A stretch of 48,949 nt of DNA from contig CAZXSE010000010.1 of assembly GCA_964643325.1 (NCBI GenBank), positions 1 through 48,949 of the forward strand, written 5' to 3'. Shown one piece after another: positions 16,532-24,227 of the stretch. The position numbers and the translations under genes are program-made. A model generated the notes under the pieces. That model searched no databases and was not told where the DNA came from. It saw only the letters and a program-made list of their open reading frames with translations. How positions within the stretch are numbered: position 1 is the first letter of the stretch; the number at the start of each line of letters is the position of its first letter. This stretch comes from Fredricksoniimonas sp964643325 (lineage in GTDB: Bacteria; Omnitrophota; Gorgyraeia; Zapsychrales; Fredricksoniimonadaceae).

Positions 16532-17836
16532 TCAGCTCCTTTTGCTGATCGGGACATAATCCCGTTTCTTGGCGCCGACATAGATCTGGCGCGGACGGCC
16601 TATCTTGGAACCGCCCGGGACATCCATCATTTCTCTCCAATGGGCGATCCATCCCGGCATGCGGCCTATGGCGAACATGACCGTGAACATGTTCTTGGGG
16701 ATCCCAATGGCCTTGTAAATGATCCCGCTGTAGAAATCAACGTTCGGATAAAGGCTGCGCTCGATGAAATACGGGTCCTTGAGCACCTTCTCCTCGAGCT
16801 GGAGCGCGATCTCGAGCAGCGGATCGTCGATCCCAAGTTTGTCGAGCAGGTCGTGTGCGCACTGCTTGATGATCTTGGCGCGCGGATCATAACTTTTATA
16901 AACACGGTGCCCCACGCCCATCAGCCGGAACGACGTAGCCTTGTCCTTGGCCATGGCGATATATTTGTCGATGCCGCCGCCGTCCTTGTGGATCGCCTCG
17001 AGCATGTTGACGACCTCCTCGTTGGCGCCTCCGTGAAGCGGCCCCCACAAGGCGCAAATGCCGGAAGATATGGACGCGAACAGGTTCGTGCGGGCGCTGC
17101 CCACCAGCCGGACTGTCGATGTCGAGCAGTTCTGCTCGTGATCGGCATGCAGGATGAAAAGCACCTTGACGGCCTCAACGACCTCGTTGTAGATCTTGTA
17201 TTCCTTCGTCGGCGAAGAGAACATCATGTTCAGCAAATTCGGCACATACTCCATGTCCTCGCGCGGGTACACGAAAGGCTCGCCGATGGATTTCTTGTAC
17301 GCGAACGCCACGATCGTACGGACCTTGGACATCAGTTGCACCGCGATGCGGTCAAAATCCTCCTGCGTCGGCGCGGTCATGTCAATGCCGGGATAATAAG
17401 CGGAAAGAGAACAGATCATGGACGCCAGGACCGCCATCGGATGCGCTGCCGACGGGAACCCGTCAAAAAAGCGCTTCATGTCCTCGTGGATCATGGAATG
17501 TTCGGTAAAGCGCTCGGAGAGCAGGCGTAATTGCTCGGCCGTCGGGAGTTCGCCATAGATCAACAGGTGCGCTATCTCGATGAAGCTGGAGTTCTCGGCG
17601 AGCTGCTCGATGGGGTAGCCTCTGTAACGCAGGATCCCCTGATCCCCGTCGAGATACGTGATCGCGCTCTCGCAATTGGATGTGTTGCCGAAACCATAGT
17701 CAAAAGTGACGTAGTTGGTCAGCGTCCGGAGCTTGGAAATGTCAATGCCCTTGTCGCCTTCCGTTCCGACGATAACAGGCAGCTCGAACGTATTGCCGTC
17801 GAGTATCACTTTTGCAGGCTGCTGTTGCTGGTCCAT
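16532..17836 (-). CDS. gltA: Citrate synthase
   Basis: The 434-aa protein is a type II hexameric-type citrate synthase: LHADHEQNCSTSTVRLVGSA, GVGHRVYKSYDPRAK containing the catalytic histidine, and a C-terminal part with FYSGIIYKAIGI and GRMPGWIAHW. The N-terminal region has the beta-strand extension of the gltA group. It condenses acetyl-CoA and oxaloacetate. A strong promoter (17875-17903) and GGAGGT precede it, and pepA, fumC and PilZ follow, so it opens this operon. Confidence 0.96.
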   Translation of the reverse strand: MDQQQQPAKVILDGNTFELPVIVGTEGDKGIDISKLRTLTNYVTFDYGFGNTSNCESAITYLDGDQGILRYRGYPIEQLAENSSFIEIAHLLIYGELPTAEQLRLLSERFTEHSMIHEDMKRFFDGFPSAAHPMAVLASMICSLSAYYPGIDMTAPTQEDFDRIAVQLMSKVRTIVAFAYKKSIGEPFVYPREDMEYVPNLLNMMFSSPTKEYKIYNEVVEAVKVLFILHADHEQNCSTSTVRLVGSARTNLFASISSGICALWGPLHGGANEEVVNMLEAIHKDGGGIDKYIAMAKDKATSFRLMGVGHRVYKSYDPRAKIIKQCAHDLLDKLGIDDPLLEIALQLEEKVLKDPYFIERSLYPNVDFYSGIIYKAIGIPKNMFTVMFAIGRMPGWIAHWREMMDVPGGSKIGRPRQIYVGAKKRDYVPISKRS

Positions 17837-17874
17837 CCCTGACCTCCGGTTAAAAAGCCCCTATAAGAGGTTTT

Positions 17875-17903
17875 TATTATATACAGCGCGTTCGGGGTTG
17901 GCA
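17875..17903 (-). promoter_or_regulatory. Promoter of the gltA-pepA-fumC unit
   Basis: On the reverse strand TTGCCA (17898-17903) and a perfect TATAAT (17875-17880) are separated by 17 bp. The leader to the gltA ATG would be about 32 nt with a GGAGGT ribosome site. The best sigma70-type promoter in the window. Confidence 0.8.
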
Positions 17904-17933
17904 AGACAAGCCGGCGAAATGTTGCCAGCGCGC

Positions 17934-19043
17934 TCAGGCCTGGTGCACGCCCTCTTTCCTGATGCCCCGCGATATGTCCCGCGCCATGGCGTTCACATCT
18001 TTCTGGATGATGCGGATCTCGGGAAGGATGGCGAGGAATGTTTCGACCACGTCCGGATCGAAGTTCGTCCCGCTCATTTTCCTGATCTCCTTAACGGCCT
18101 CATCGATCGACCACGCCTTCTTGTAAGGCCGGTCCGATGTTAGGGCGTCAAAAACATCCGCCACCGAACAGATCCTGCCGACCAACGGGATCTCTTTACC
18201 TTTTAGCCCCAGCGGATACCCTTTCCCGTCCCAGCGTTCATGATGGGTGCGGGCGATCGCCTCGGCCATCTTCAAGAACGCCGAATCCCCGCCGGCCAGG
18301 ATCTCGCCGCCGATGGAGGCGTGCGTTTTCATGACAAGCCATTCCGCCTCGGTCAATGACCCCTGCTTCAAGAGGATGCTGTCCGGGATCGCGATCTTAC
18401 CCACGTCGTGCAAGGGCGTTGTTGCCAAGACAAGTTCGCATTCCTCATCGCTCATGCCCATGGCCCGCGCCAGGCATGAACAGAAACGGCTCATGCGCAC
18501 GATATGATGCCCCGTGTCGCTGTCGCGGCATTCGGCGGCATAACCCAGGCGGCGGATCACATCGAGGCGGCTGTCGCGCAGGTCCCGCGTTGTCTCGCGC
18601 ACCCGCTCCTCAAGCTCCTGGTTCTTGCCCCGCAATTCTTTATAAAGCAACCTGACCTCGATGAGGTTGCGGCAGCGCAAAAGCACCTTCGGGCGATCGT
18701 AAGGCTTGCTCAGGAAATCCTTCGCCCCCGTCGCCAGAGCGCGCAAATGAACATGGTCCGCCTGCTCGCTGGAGATCACCAGCACGGAAAGATATTCCCC
18801 CGGATGGTCTTCCCGCAGTTGCTGCATGACCTGGAACCCGTCGATGCCGGGAAGGTCAAGGTCAAGGATCAGCAGGTCGGGGTCAAGGTGTTCGTACACG
18901 GCCTTGAGCCTTTTGGCGTTAGGGATCGCATGGACGCCGGTGAACCCTGACGATTCCAGGATGTTGACCAGGACCTTGCGGCTGAGCCTGTCGTCCTCGA
19001 CAATGAGTATCTTGGCGTGAAGGATCGCTTCTGGTGCTATCAT
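17934..19043 (-). CDS. Response regulator with HD-GYP cyclic-di-GMP phosphodiesterase domain
   Basis: The 369-aa protein has an N-terminal receiver domain (VEDD at residues 15-18, phospho-acceptor Asp61 in LDLDLPG, lysine in SKPYD) and a C-terminal HD-GYP domain with PLHDVGKIAIPD and THHERWDGKGYPLGL. This RpfG-like arrangement degrades cyclic-di-GMP on phosphorylation. No histidine kinase gene adjoins it. A TATAAT box lies 8 bp before the ATG. Together with the two PilZ proteins it indicates cyclic-di-GMP signalling. Confidence 0.93.
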   Translation of the reverse strand: MIAPEAILHAKILIVEDDRLSRKVLVNILESSGFTGVHAIPNAKRLKAVYEHLDPDLLILDLDLPGIDGFQVMQQLREDHPGEYLSVLVISSEQADHVHLRALATGAKDFLSKPYDRPKVLLRCRNLIEVRLLYKELRGKNQELEERVRETTRDLRDSRLDVIRRLGYAAECRDSDTGHHIVRMSRFCSCLARAMGMSDEECELVLATTPLHDVGKIAIPDSILLKQGSLTEAEWLVMKTHASIGGEILAGGDSAFLKMAEAIARTHHERWDGKGYPLGLKGKEIPLVGRICSVADVFDALTSDRPYKKAWSIDEAVKEIRKMSGTNFDPDVVETFLAILPEIRIIQKDVNAMARDISRGIRKEGVHQA

Positions 19044-19051
19044 GATTCTGT

Positions 19052-19057
19052 ATTATA
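19052..19057 (-). promoter_or_regulatory. -10 box 8 bp before the HD-GYP gene
   Basis: Reverse-strand TATAAT ends 8 bp before the ATG at 19043. The -35 region (TTCAAG-like at 18 bp) is weak and lies within the end of the menF-like gene. If used, the transcript would start at the start codon. Confidence 0.45.
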
Positions 19058-19066
19058 TCCTAATAA

Positions 19067-20332
19067 TTATGCGCCTTGAACAACGTTTACAATATTTTTC
19101 ATTGCCCCGCCCGCGATCTCCCATTGTGTGAACGGGTCCGATCCTTTGACGAACGGCGCTGATCCGTAAACATGAAGCTGTCCCGCATCGAACAGGCAGG
19201 CGCTCGAGGCGGCCGCGATCTCGGCCTCATCCCTGCCGAAAAGCCCCACCGGCCCGCAGAACAAGCCCCGTTCAAAAGCCTCACACTCCTGCGATAAAAG
19301 GCGCGCCTTCTCCGCCGGAACGCCGCACACGGACGGCGCGGGATGAAGGGCTTGCAGGAATTCCTTGTCTGTCACGCCCTCGCTCAGTGCCCCGGAAACC
19401 TGCATCAACAACTGCTGATTTAACCCGCTGCACAAAGCCCGTTGATGGCAGTCGACCTGATAACAGCGGCAAAGTTCACGAAAGATCTCGACCAGCCCCT
19501 CGCCGGCCACTGCCGCGCTCCTGACCCGCGCCCCGTGCCTTGCGTACAAAAGATCCGTCGATGTTCCCCAGAAGGCCCGGCCCTTGTTACAGAACAGATA
19601 CGCAAAAATATCCTTGCGGCGGCCGATCATGGACCGCAACACAAGTTCCGGCGACAAGGGCCCTTCGATGCCCAGCGTGACGCGGCGGGCAATGACGACC
19701 CTGGCCGCATCGCCCCGCTCCAGGGATTCGAGAAGCCCCTCCGACAAAGACACCCAGTCTTCATAATCCGGAACATCACTACGCGCGACGACCGCGGCCG
19801 CGTGCGGGGATACCTGTTCGACCAGGCGGACCTTTTCCAGTTCCAGGGATGCCGCCGTATTGAATGGCTCTCCGTCGCGTCCGCGCACAGCCGTTGCCGC
19901 AAGCCGGCAGCCGCCCTCATCCTGAACAAGCTCGACGGCCGGCAGGATGAATTGCACCGCAGGGAACCCGCTCCATTCGGGGGCGGACATCGTGCGCAAG
20001 AAACTCATGCTTGAAAAAAGCCTTGTCCCGGCGGGCGATGCCCGCATCAGCTCATTGGCCCGCCCCCAGGATTCTTCGAACCCGTACCATCCTTGCGCGG
20101 ACGATTCAAAAGCAATGCCGATGCCTGCGATCGAGGGCCTTGTTCCCGCGCCACGCCAGAACATCTTTTGTTCACTCGCCTGTCCGGCGAGCCATAGCAG
20201 CGGATCAATATCGACCAGAGGGACCTCAACGCGCACAACAGCCGGAAAAGATACTGGCGTCTGGGCAGACCCTATCTGACGCTTTAATTCGCGTTGCAAT
20301 TCTTTCTTGGCTTCTTCCAGGCCGTAGCGCAT
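19067..20332 (-). CDS. MenF-like (isochorismate synthase) homologue with substituted catalytic residues
   Basis: The 421-aa protein aligns with chorismate-utilising isochorismate synthases along its C-terminal half: LHPAPSVCGVPAEKA, ERGLFCGPVGLFG and VKGSDPFTQW match the family. Catalytic positions differ. The general base lysine (NKVVLAR) is R211 in ARVVIARR; the general acid glutamate in TEALAGT is A273 in SAAVAGE; about 30 residues around the KNQRE segment are missing; EFCVSLRS reads EIAAASSA so the substrate-binding arginine is gone; and AGAGIV reads GSAPFV. Likely inactive as isochorismate synthase. It follows trxB by 9 bp. Confidence 0.72.
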   Translation of the reverse strand: MRYGLEEAKKELQRELKRQIGSAQTPVSFPAVVRVEVPLVDIDPLLWLAGQASEQKMFWRGAGTRPSIAGIGIAFESSAQGWYGFEESWGRANELMRASPAGTRLFSSMSFLRTMSAPEWSGFPAVQFILPAVELVQDEGGCRLAATAVRGRDGEPFNTAASLELEKVRLVEQVSPHAAAVVARSDVPDYEDWVSLSEGLLESLERGDAARVVIARRVTLGIEGPLSPELVLRSMIGRRKDIFAYLFCNKGRAFWGTSTDLLYARHGARVRSAAVAGEGLVEIFRELCRCYQVDCHQRALCSGLNQQLLMQVSGALSEGVTDKEFLQALHPAPSVCGVPAEKARLLSQECEAFERGLFCGPVGLFGRDEAEIAAASSACLFDAGQLHVYGSAPFVKGSDPFTQWEIAGGAMKNIVNVVQGA

Positions 20333-20341
20333 GCTCTTGTT

Positions 20342-21286
20342 TTACCCCTGCTCCTGCAGATATCGTTCAACCTCCAAAGCAGCCGCGCATCCCGAGCCCG
20401 CCGCTGAAATGGCCTGGCGGTATTTCTTGTCCTGGACATCGCCGCAGGCAAAAACGCCCGGGACATTCGTTGCTGTAGTACCAGGTTTGGTCCTGATATA
20501 ACCATCCCCATCAAGCTCGATCTGCCCGGCGAGAAAACCCGTGTTGGGTTGATGGCCGATGGCATAAAAAAGGCCGGCGCAGGCGACATTCTCGATAGCG
20601 CCGGAAAGGACATTCTTGACCTTGATCCCGGTGAGGAATTTCTCGCCGAAGGCTTCGAGCGGGACCGTATTCCACATGACCGTGATCTTCGGGTCCTTAA
20701 AAGCGCGCTCCTGCATAGCCTTGGACGCGCGCAAGGCATCCCGCCGGTGCATCAGGATCACCTGTGACGCGTATTTGGCAAGATGGCAGGCCTCTTCGAT
20801 CGCGGAATCCCCGCCGCCGACGACAACAAGAACCTTGTTGCGAAATATCGGTAATGCCCCGTCGCAAACAGCGCAGGCCGAGATCCCCCGCTGCCAGAAT
20901 TTATCCTCACCGGGAATGCGCATGCGCCGCGCTGTAGCCCCTGTCGCGATAATGAGAGCTTTAGCCCTGACCTCAGTGCCGGTATCCGTTACTACAACAA
21001 AAGGCCGGGCATGAGTGTCGATCTTCTCTACTGTCGATGTCTCGATGCGCGTGCCGTGCTTGAGGGATTGCTCCCGCATTCTTTCCATCAGCACGGGGCC
21101 GCTAATACCCTCGGGAAATCCCGGAAAGTTCTCGATCTCGGTCGTCGTGGTCAATTGCCCGCCGGCCGCCACGCCCCCGGCCATCATGCCCTCGAACAAC
21201 AGCGGCGACAACCCGGCGCGCGCCGCGTAGATGGCCGCTGTATGCCCCGCCGGGCCGGAACCGATGATGATGACATTCTCGTCCAT
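20342..21286 (-). CDS. trxB: Thioredoxin reductase
   Basis: The 314-aa flavoprotein has the FAD motif VIIIGSGPAGHTAAIYAARAG at the N-terminus, the redox disulfide CAVCDG in the NADPH domain, a second dinucleotide loop VVGGGDSAIEEA, and GVFACGDVQDKKYRQ at the end. It transfers electrons from NADPH to thioredoxin. The start at 21286 is six bases after AAGGAG; an ATG at 21292 is within that site. It follows bioB by 10 bp. Confidence 0.94.
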   Translation of the reverse strand: MDENVIIIGSGPAGHTAAIYAARAGLSPLLFEGMMAGGVAAGGQLTTTTEIENFPGFPEGISGPVLMERMREQSLKHGTRIETSTVEKIDTHARPFVVVTDTGTEVRAKALIIATGATARRMRIPGEDKFWQRGISACAVCDGALPIFRNKVLVVVGGGDSAIEEACHLAKYASQVILMHRRDALRASKAMQERAFKDPKITVMWNTVPLEAFGEKFLTGIKVKNVLSGAIENVACAGLFYAIGHQPNTGFLAGQIELDGDGYIRTKPGTTATNVPGVFACGDVQDKKYRQAISAAGSGCAAALEVERYLQEQG

Positions 21287-21296
21287 AAGCATCTCC

Positions 21297-22370
21297 TTAT
21301 TCCGGCTTGAACGGCCGTAATTCTTTTTGCCCTTTGAATTCTTTCCTGCAATGACTTTGCCCGGAGTGTGCCAGAAGCCCGTCGATCGGGATATCCGACT
21401 CAATGGTGAACCCCATATCCTTGATCATCTGCAATGTTGTGATATCCTCGCCCCCTTGCGCATTCAGGTATCCCCGCAGAAAAAGAGAGCTTGCGGCGTA
21501 AAGCCCCAGCGGCTGCAGGCCGCGCAAATGCATCTCCCTGCCCGCGGCCATGCGGATATCCGTCGAAGGATTGAGAAAACGAAAGAGGCACAGCACTCTC
21601 AGGCAATACTCGGGTGTCAACCCCGAGGCCTCTTTAATGGCAGCGCCTTCCAGCGGCATGAAAAAGTTCACAGGGATCGATGCCACTTCCAGCTTCCGGA
21701 AACGCAGGGCCATTTCATAAACATCCTCCCGGCTTTCCCCCATACCAATGATCACGCCGGAACAGATCGCGAGCCCCGCGGCATGAGCCGCCTCAAGGGT
21801 CTTGATCCTGCTCTCATAACCGTGCGTTGTACATATATTGCGATAATGTTCCGACGATGTGTTGAGATTATGGTTCAAGCGGTCAAGCCCCGCGCTCTTC
21901 AATTGGCGCGCCTGGGCTTCGTTGATGACCCCGGGCGAAACACAGACCTCGATGGGATAACGGGATTTGATCCCCCTGACAATGCGGCACAAATGTTCAA
22001 TACGCCCGTCCGTCGGCCCTGTTCCTGAAAAGACCATGCAATAGCGCCCCGCCCCATGCTGATGCGCCGCCGCGGCCTCAGCCAGGATCTCGTCATCAGA
22101 TTTCATGGGATACTCTTCGATCGGCGCGGTCGATGATGTTGACTGGACGCAATACCGGCAATCTTCCGGACAAAGCCCGTTCTGAACATTATTAAGGATA
22201 TGGATCATGACCTTACGGCCGAAGAATTTCCGGCGAACCACGTAGGCAAGGTGCAGCAGCTCGCCCGTATCCATGGCCGCAGGGTCAAGGATGCGCAAGG
22301 CCTGCTCGCGGTCCATGACACGCCCGTTATCAATATCTTCTTTTATCTTATGATATATATTATCTTCCAT
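21297..22370 (-). CDS. bioB: Biotin synthase
   Basis: The 357-aa radical-SAM enzyme has the cluster motif CPEDCRYC, followed by QSTSSTAPIEEYPMKS. It inserts sulfur into dethiobiotin using a second iron-sulfur cluster. No other biotin gene lies in the window. It is first in a bioB-trxB-menF-like string and has an extended -10 box only 9 bp before its ATG, so its message is probably leaderless. Confidence 0.93.
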   Translation of the reverse strand: MEDNIYHKIKEDIDNGRVMDREQALRILDPAAMDTGELLHLAYVVRRKFFGRKVMIHILNNVQNGLCPEDCRYCVQSTSSTAPIEEYPMKSDDEILAEAAAAHQHGAGRYCMVFSGTGPTDGRIEHLCRIVRGIKSRYPIEVCVSPGVINEAQARQLKSAGLDRLNHNLNTSSEHYRNICTTHGYESRIKTLEAAHAAGLAICSGVIIGMGESREDVYEMALRFRKLEVASIPVNFFMPLEGAAIKEASGLTPEYCLRVLCLFRFLNPSTDIRMAAGREMHLRGLQPLGLYAASSLFLRGYLNAQGGEDITTLQMIKDMGFTIESDIPIDGLLAHSGQSHCRKEFKGQKELRPFKPE

Positions 22371-22379
22371 AATTTGCCC

Positions 22380-22385
22380 ATTCTA
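22380..22385 (-). promoter_or_regulatory. Extended -10 box of bioB, leaderless-type
   Basis: Reverse strand TGGTAGAAT contains a TGn extension and -10 TAGAAT ending 9 bp before the bioB ATG at 22370. No good -35 is seen. The TSS would fall within a few bases of the ATG. Confidence 0.5.
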
Positions 22386-22407
22386 CCAGAAACCAGAGAG
22401 AAATGCC

Positions 22408-22435
22408 TTGCTTTTCATATTGTTTGCTCTATCCT
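22408..22435 (+). promoter_or_regulatory. Promoter of the 593-aa gene, leaderless-type
   Basis: TTGCTT (22408-22413) and TATCCT (22430-22435) are 16 bp apart, with the ATG at 22444 only 8 bp after the -10 box and no ribosome-binding site. It shares the 73-bp gap with the divergent bioB promoter. Confidence 0.4.
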
Positions 22436-22443
22436 AATCCTAT

Positions 22444-24225
22444 ATGTCGAATGGCCATACTTTTCATATCCCCGTCATGGGAACCTGTTTTACGATCGAT
22501 GCCCCCATCCGCGTGGCGCGTTACGGCATCACATCGGTCATTTCCCTGGTGGACGATAATCTGATCGAAGATGTCCGGGAATTCTACAGCCGCCAGTACG
22601 GCGAATCGTTCGAGCCTATCAAGAAATTTGATGACGACTGGCGCGCGCGCCGCATTACAGCCTACCTTGATCTTGTCGATCGCATCGTCAAGAAGCAGGT
22701 CGCTGACCTGAAAAAGACCGCTTTCGAGGCAGGCACGGAGATCACCCGGTATTTTGAGCTTCTTCCGGAGACCTCCGCGCTAAAAATAGCGTACCGCCAC
22801 ATGCTGGCCACAAAAGACGAGGCCAAGAAACAACTCCTCCAGAACAACCTGCGCGCAGCGGTCACGCCGGGACGGATCGATGTTAACATCATGACCAAGC
22901 TCGACCGCCCGAATGTTGATAAGGACGGGAACCCTCTGCCCGAGCAATTCTCCGACGCGCTGGCAGCCTTACGCGGCTTTGCCAGAAGTACGGTCACGGC
23001 GGCCATTGAGCTCTCCGCCGGATTCAACCGCCGCCTTTACACCTATATCGAGGAATTCTCCGACTTTTACGCCGACGCGGCCGGGAACTTCAAGAAAGAG
23101 ATCATCCTTAAGGTCAGCGACTACCGCTCCGCGATCACCCAGGGAAAATTCCTGGCGAAGAAAGGTCTTTGGGTCAGCGAATACCGCGTCGAATCCGGGC
23201 TTAACTGCGGAGGCCACGCCTTCGCGGGTGCCGGTAACCTGATGGGGCCGGTCCTTGAAGAGTTCCGCCAGAAACGCGAAGAGTTGACCGGCCAATTAAT
23301 GACCGTCCTGCGCGATGCGCTGGCAGCCAAGAACATCGCCGCCCCCGATCAAGACCTTTGTTTCCGCCTGACCGCCCAGGGCGGCATTGGTACCTATCCT
23401 GAAGACACGTTCCTGCACCGCTACTACGGGGTCGTCTCGACCGGCTGGGGGTCGCCGTTCCTGCTCGTTCCCGAAGCTATTCAGATCGACAAAGAAACCC
23501 TGGAACGGCTTGCCGCCGCCGGAGAGAATGATATTTTCCTGAGTGACGTCTCCCCGTTGAACGTGGCTTTCAACAACCTGAAGAACTCTCTGAGCGAGCT
23601 GAAGAAATGCCAGCTGATCAACGACGGGCAGCCTGGCAGCCCCTGCCTGCTGGGGCACCTGGCCACGAACACGGAATTCACCAAACATCCGATCTGCACG
23701 GCATCCCGCACATACCAGAAGCTGAAGCTCGAAGCGCTCAAGGCCATGGGCCTCCCCAAAGAAGAATATGACAGGCAGGTGGCGAAAGTAACAGCCAAAG
23801 CCTGCATCTGCGCCCAGCTCGGCGACGGATTCTACAAGAATGTCAACCAGGAAAAGAAGATCGGTGCTTTTCCCGCCGTGTGCCCTGGCCCGAACATTGC
23901 CTATTTCACACGGGCGGCCAGCCTGAAAGAAATGGTCGATCACATCTACGGCCGCGCCAACATCATGACCATCGCGTCGCGGCCGCACATGTTCATCAAG
24001 GAATTAAAGCTCAATCTGGACCAGTTCGCCCGCCTGTGCGCCGAGAAGCGTTCCACCGTGTCAGGCCATAACGATGCTTCCGTCGAAGAATTCCGTCAGA
24101 ACCTCAAGGAAGGCATTGACTACTACCGTACCCTGGTCCCCCGGATCATCGAGGAGACCGAAGCCTCCCGCGTGAAGATCCTCGCTGACCTTGAAGCCTG
24201 CAGCAAGCGCTTCGCCACGATCTGA
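22444..24225 (+). CDS. Large conserved-looking protein of unknown function, cysteine-rich
   Basis: This 593-aa protein is the only plus-strand gene in the first 39 kb. It starts with a barrel-like pattern VMGTCFTIDAPIRVARYGI and later has SGLNCGGHAFAGAG (about 251-264) and AQGGIGTYPED (311-321), similar in feel to FMN-binding TIM barrels, but I cannot place it in a named family. Eleven cysteines are visible; C401, C418, C454, C456 and C480 form a late cluster that could bind an iron-sulfur centre. I recall similar unannotated proteins in Bacteroidetes, which is not verified. No signal peptide is seen. Its stop is 2 bp from the end of thiC, which converges on it. Confidence 0.75.
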   Translation: MSNGHTFHIPVMGTCFTIDAPIRVARYGITSVISLVDDNLIEDVREFYSRQYGESFEPIKKFDDDWRARRITAYLDLVDRIVKKQVADLKKTAFEAGTEITRYFELLPETSALKIAYRHMLATKDEAKKQLLQNNLRAAVTPGRIDVNIMTKLDRPNVDKDGNPLPEQFSDALAALRGFARSTVTAAIELSAGFNRRLYTYIEEFSDFYADAAGNFKKEIILKVSDYRSAITQGKFLAKKGLWVSEYRVESGLNCGGHAFAGAGNLMGPVLEEFRQKREELTGQLMTVLRDALAAKNIAAPDQDLCFRLTAQGGIGTYPEDTFLHRYYGVVSTGWGSPFLLVPEAIQIDKETLERLAAAGENDIFLSDVSPLNVAFNNLKNSLSELKKCQLINDGQPGSPCLLGHLATNTEFTKHPICTASRTYQKLKLEALKAMGLPKEEYDRQVAKVTAKACICAQLGDGFYKNVNQEKKIGAFPAVCPGPNIAYFTRAASLKEMVDHIYGRANIMTIASRPHMFIKELKLNLDQFARLCAEKRSTVSGHNDASVEEFRQNLKEGIDYYRTLVPRIIEETEASRVKILADLEACSKRFATI

Positions 24226-24227
24226 TA

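Noticed and set aside
15992..17530. 512-codon open frame on the plus strand, antisense to pepA and gltA
   Set aside because: It is a GC-rich shadow frame: the proteins on the minus strand have clear family motifs, while this translation is an arginine/histidine-rich string without motifs.
22444..24225. Nitronate monooxygenase or IMP dehydrogenase identity for the 593-aa protein
   Set aside because: Only general barrel-like resemblance; no diagnostic motif, so no function was assigned.
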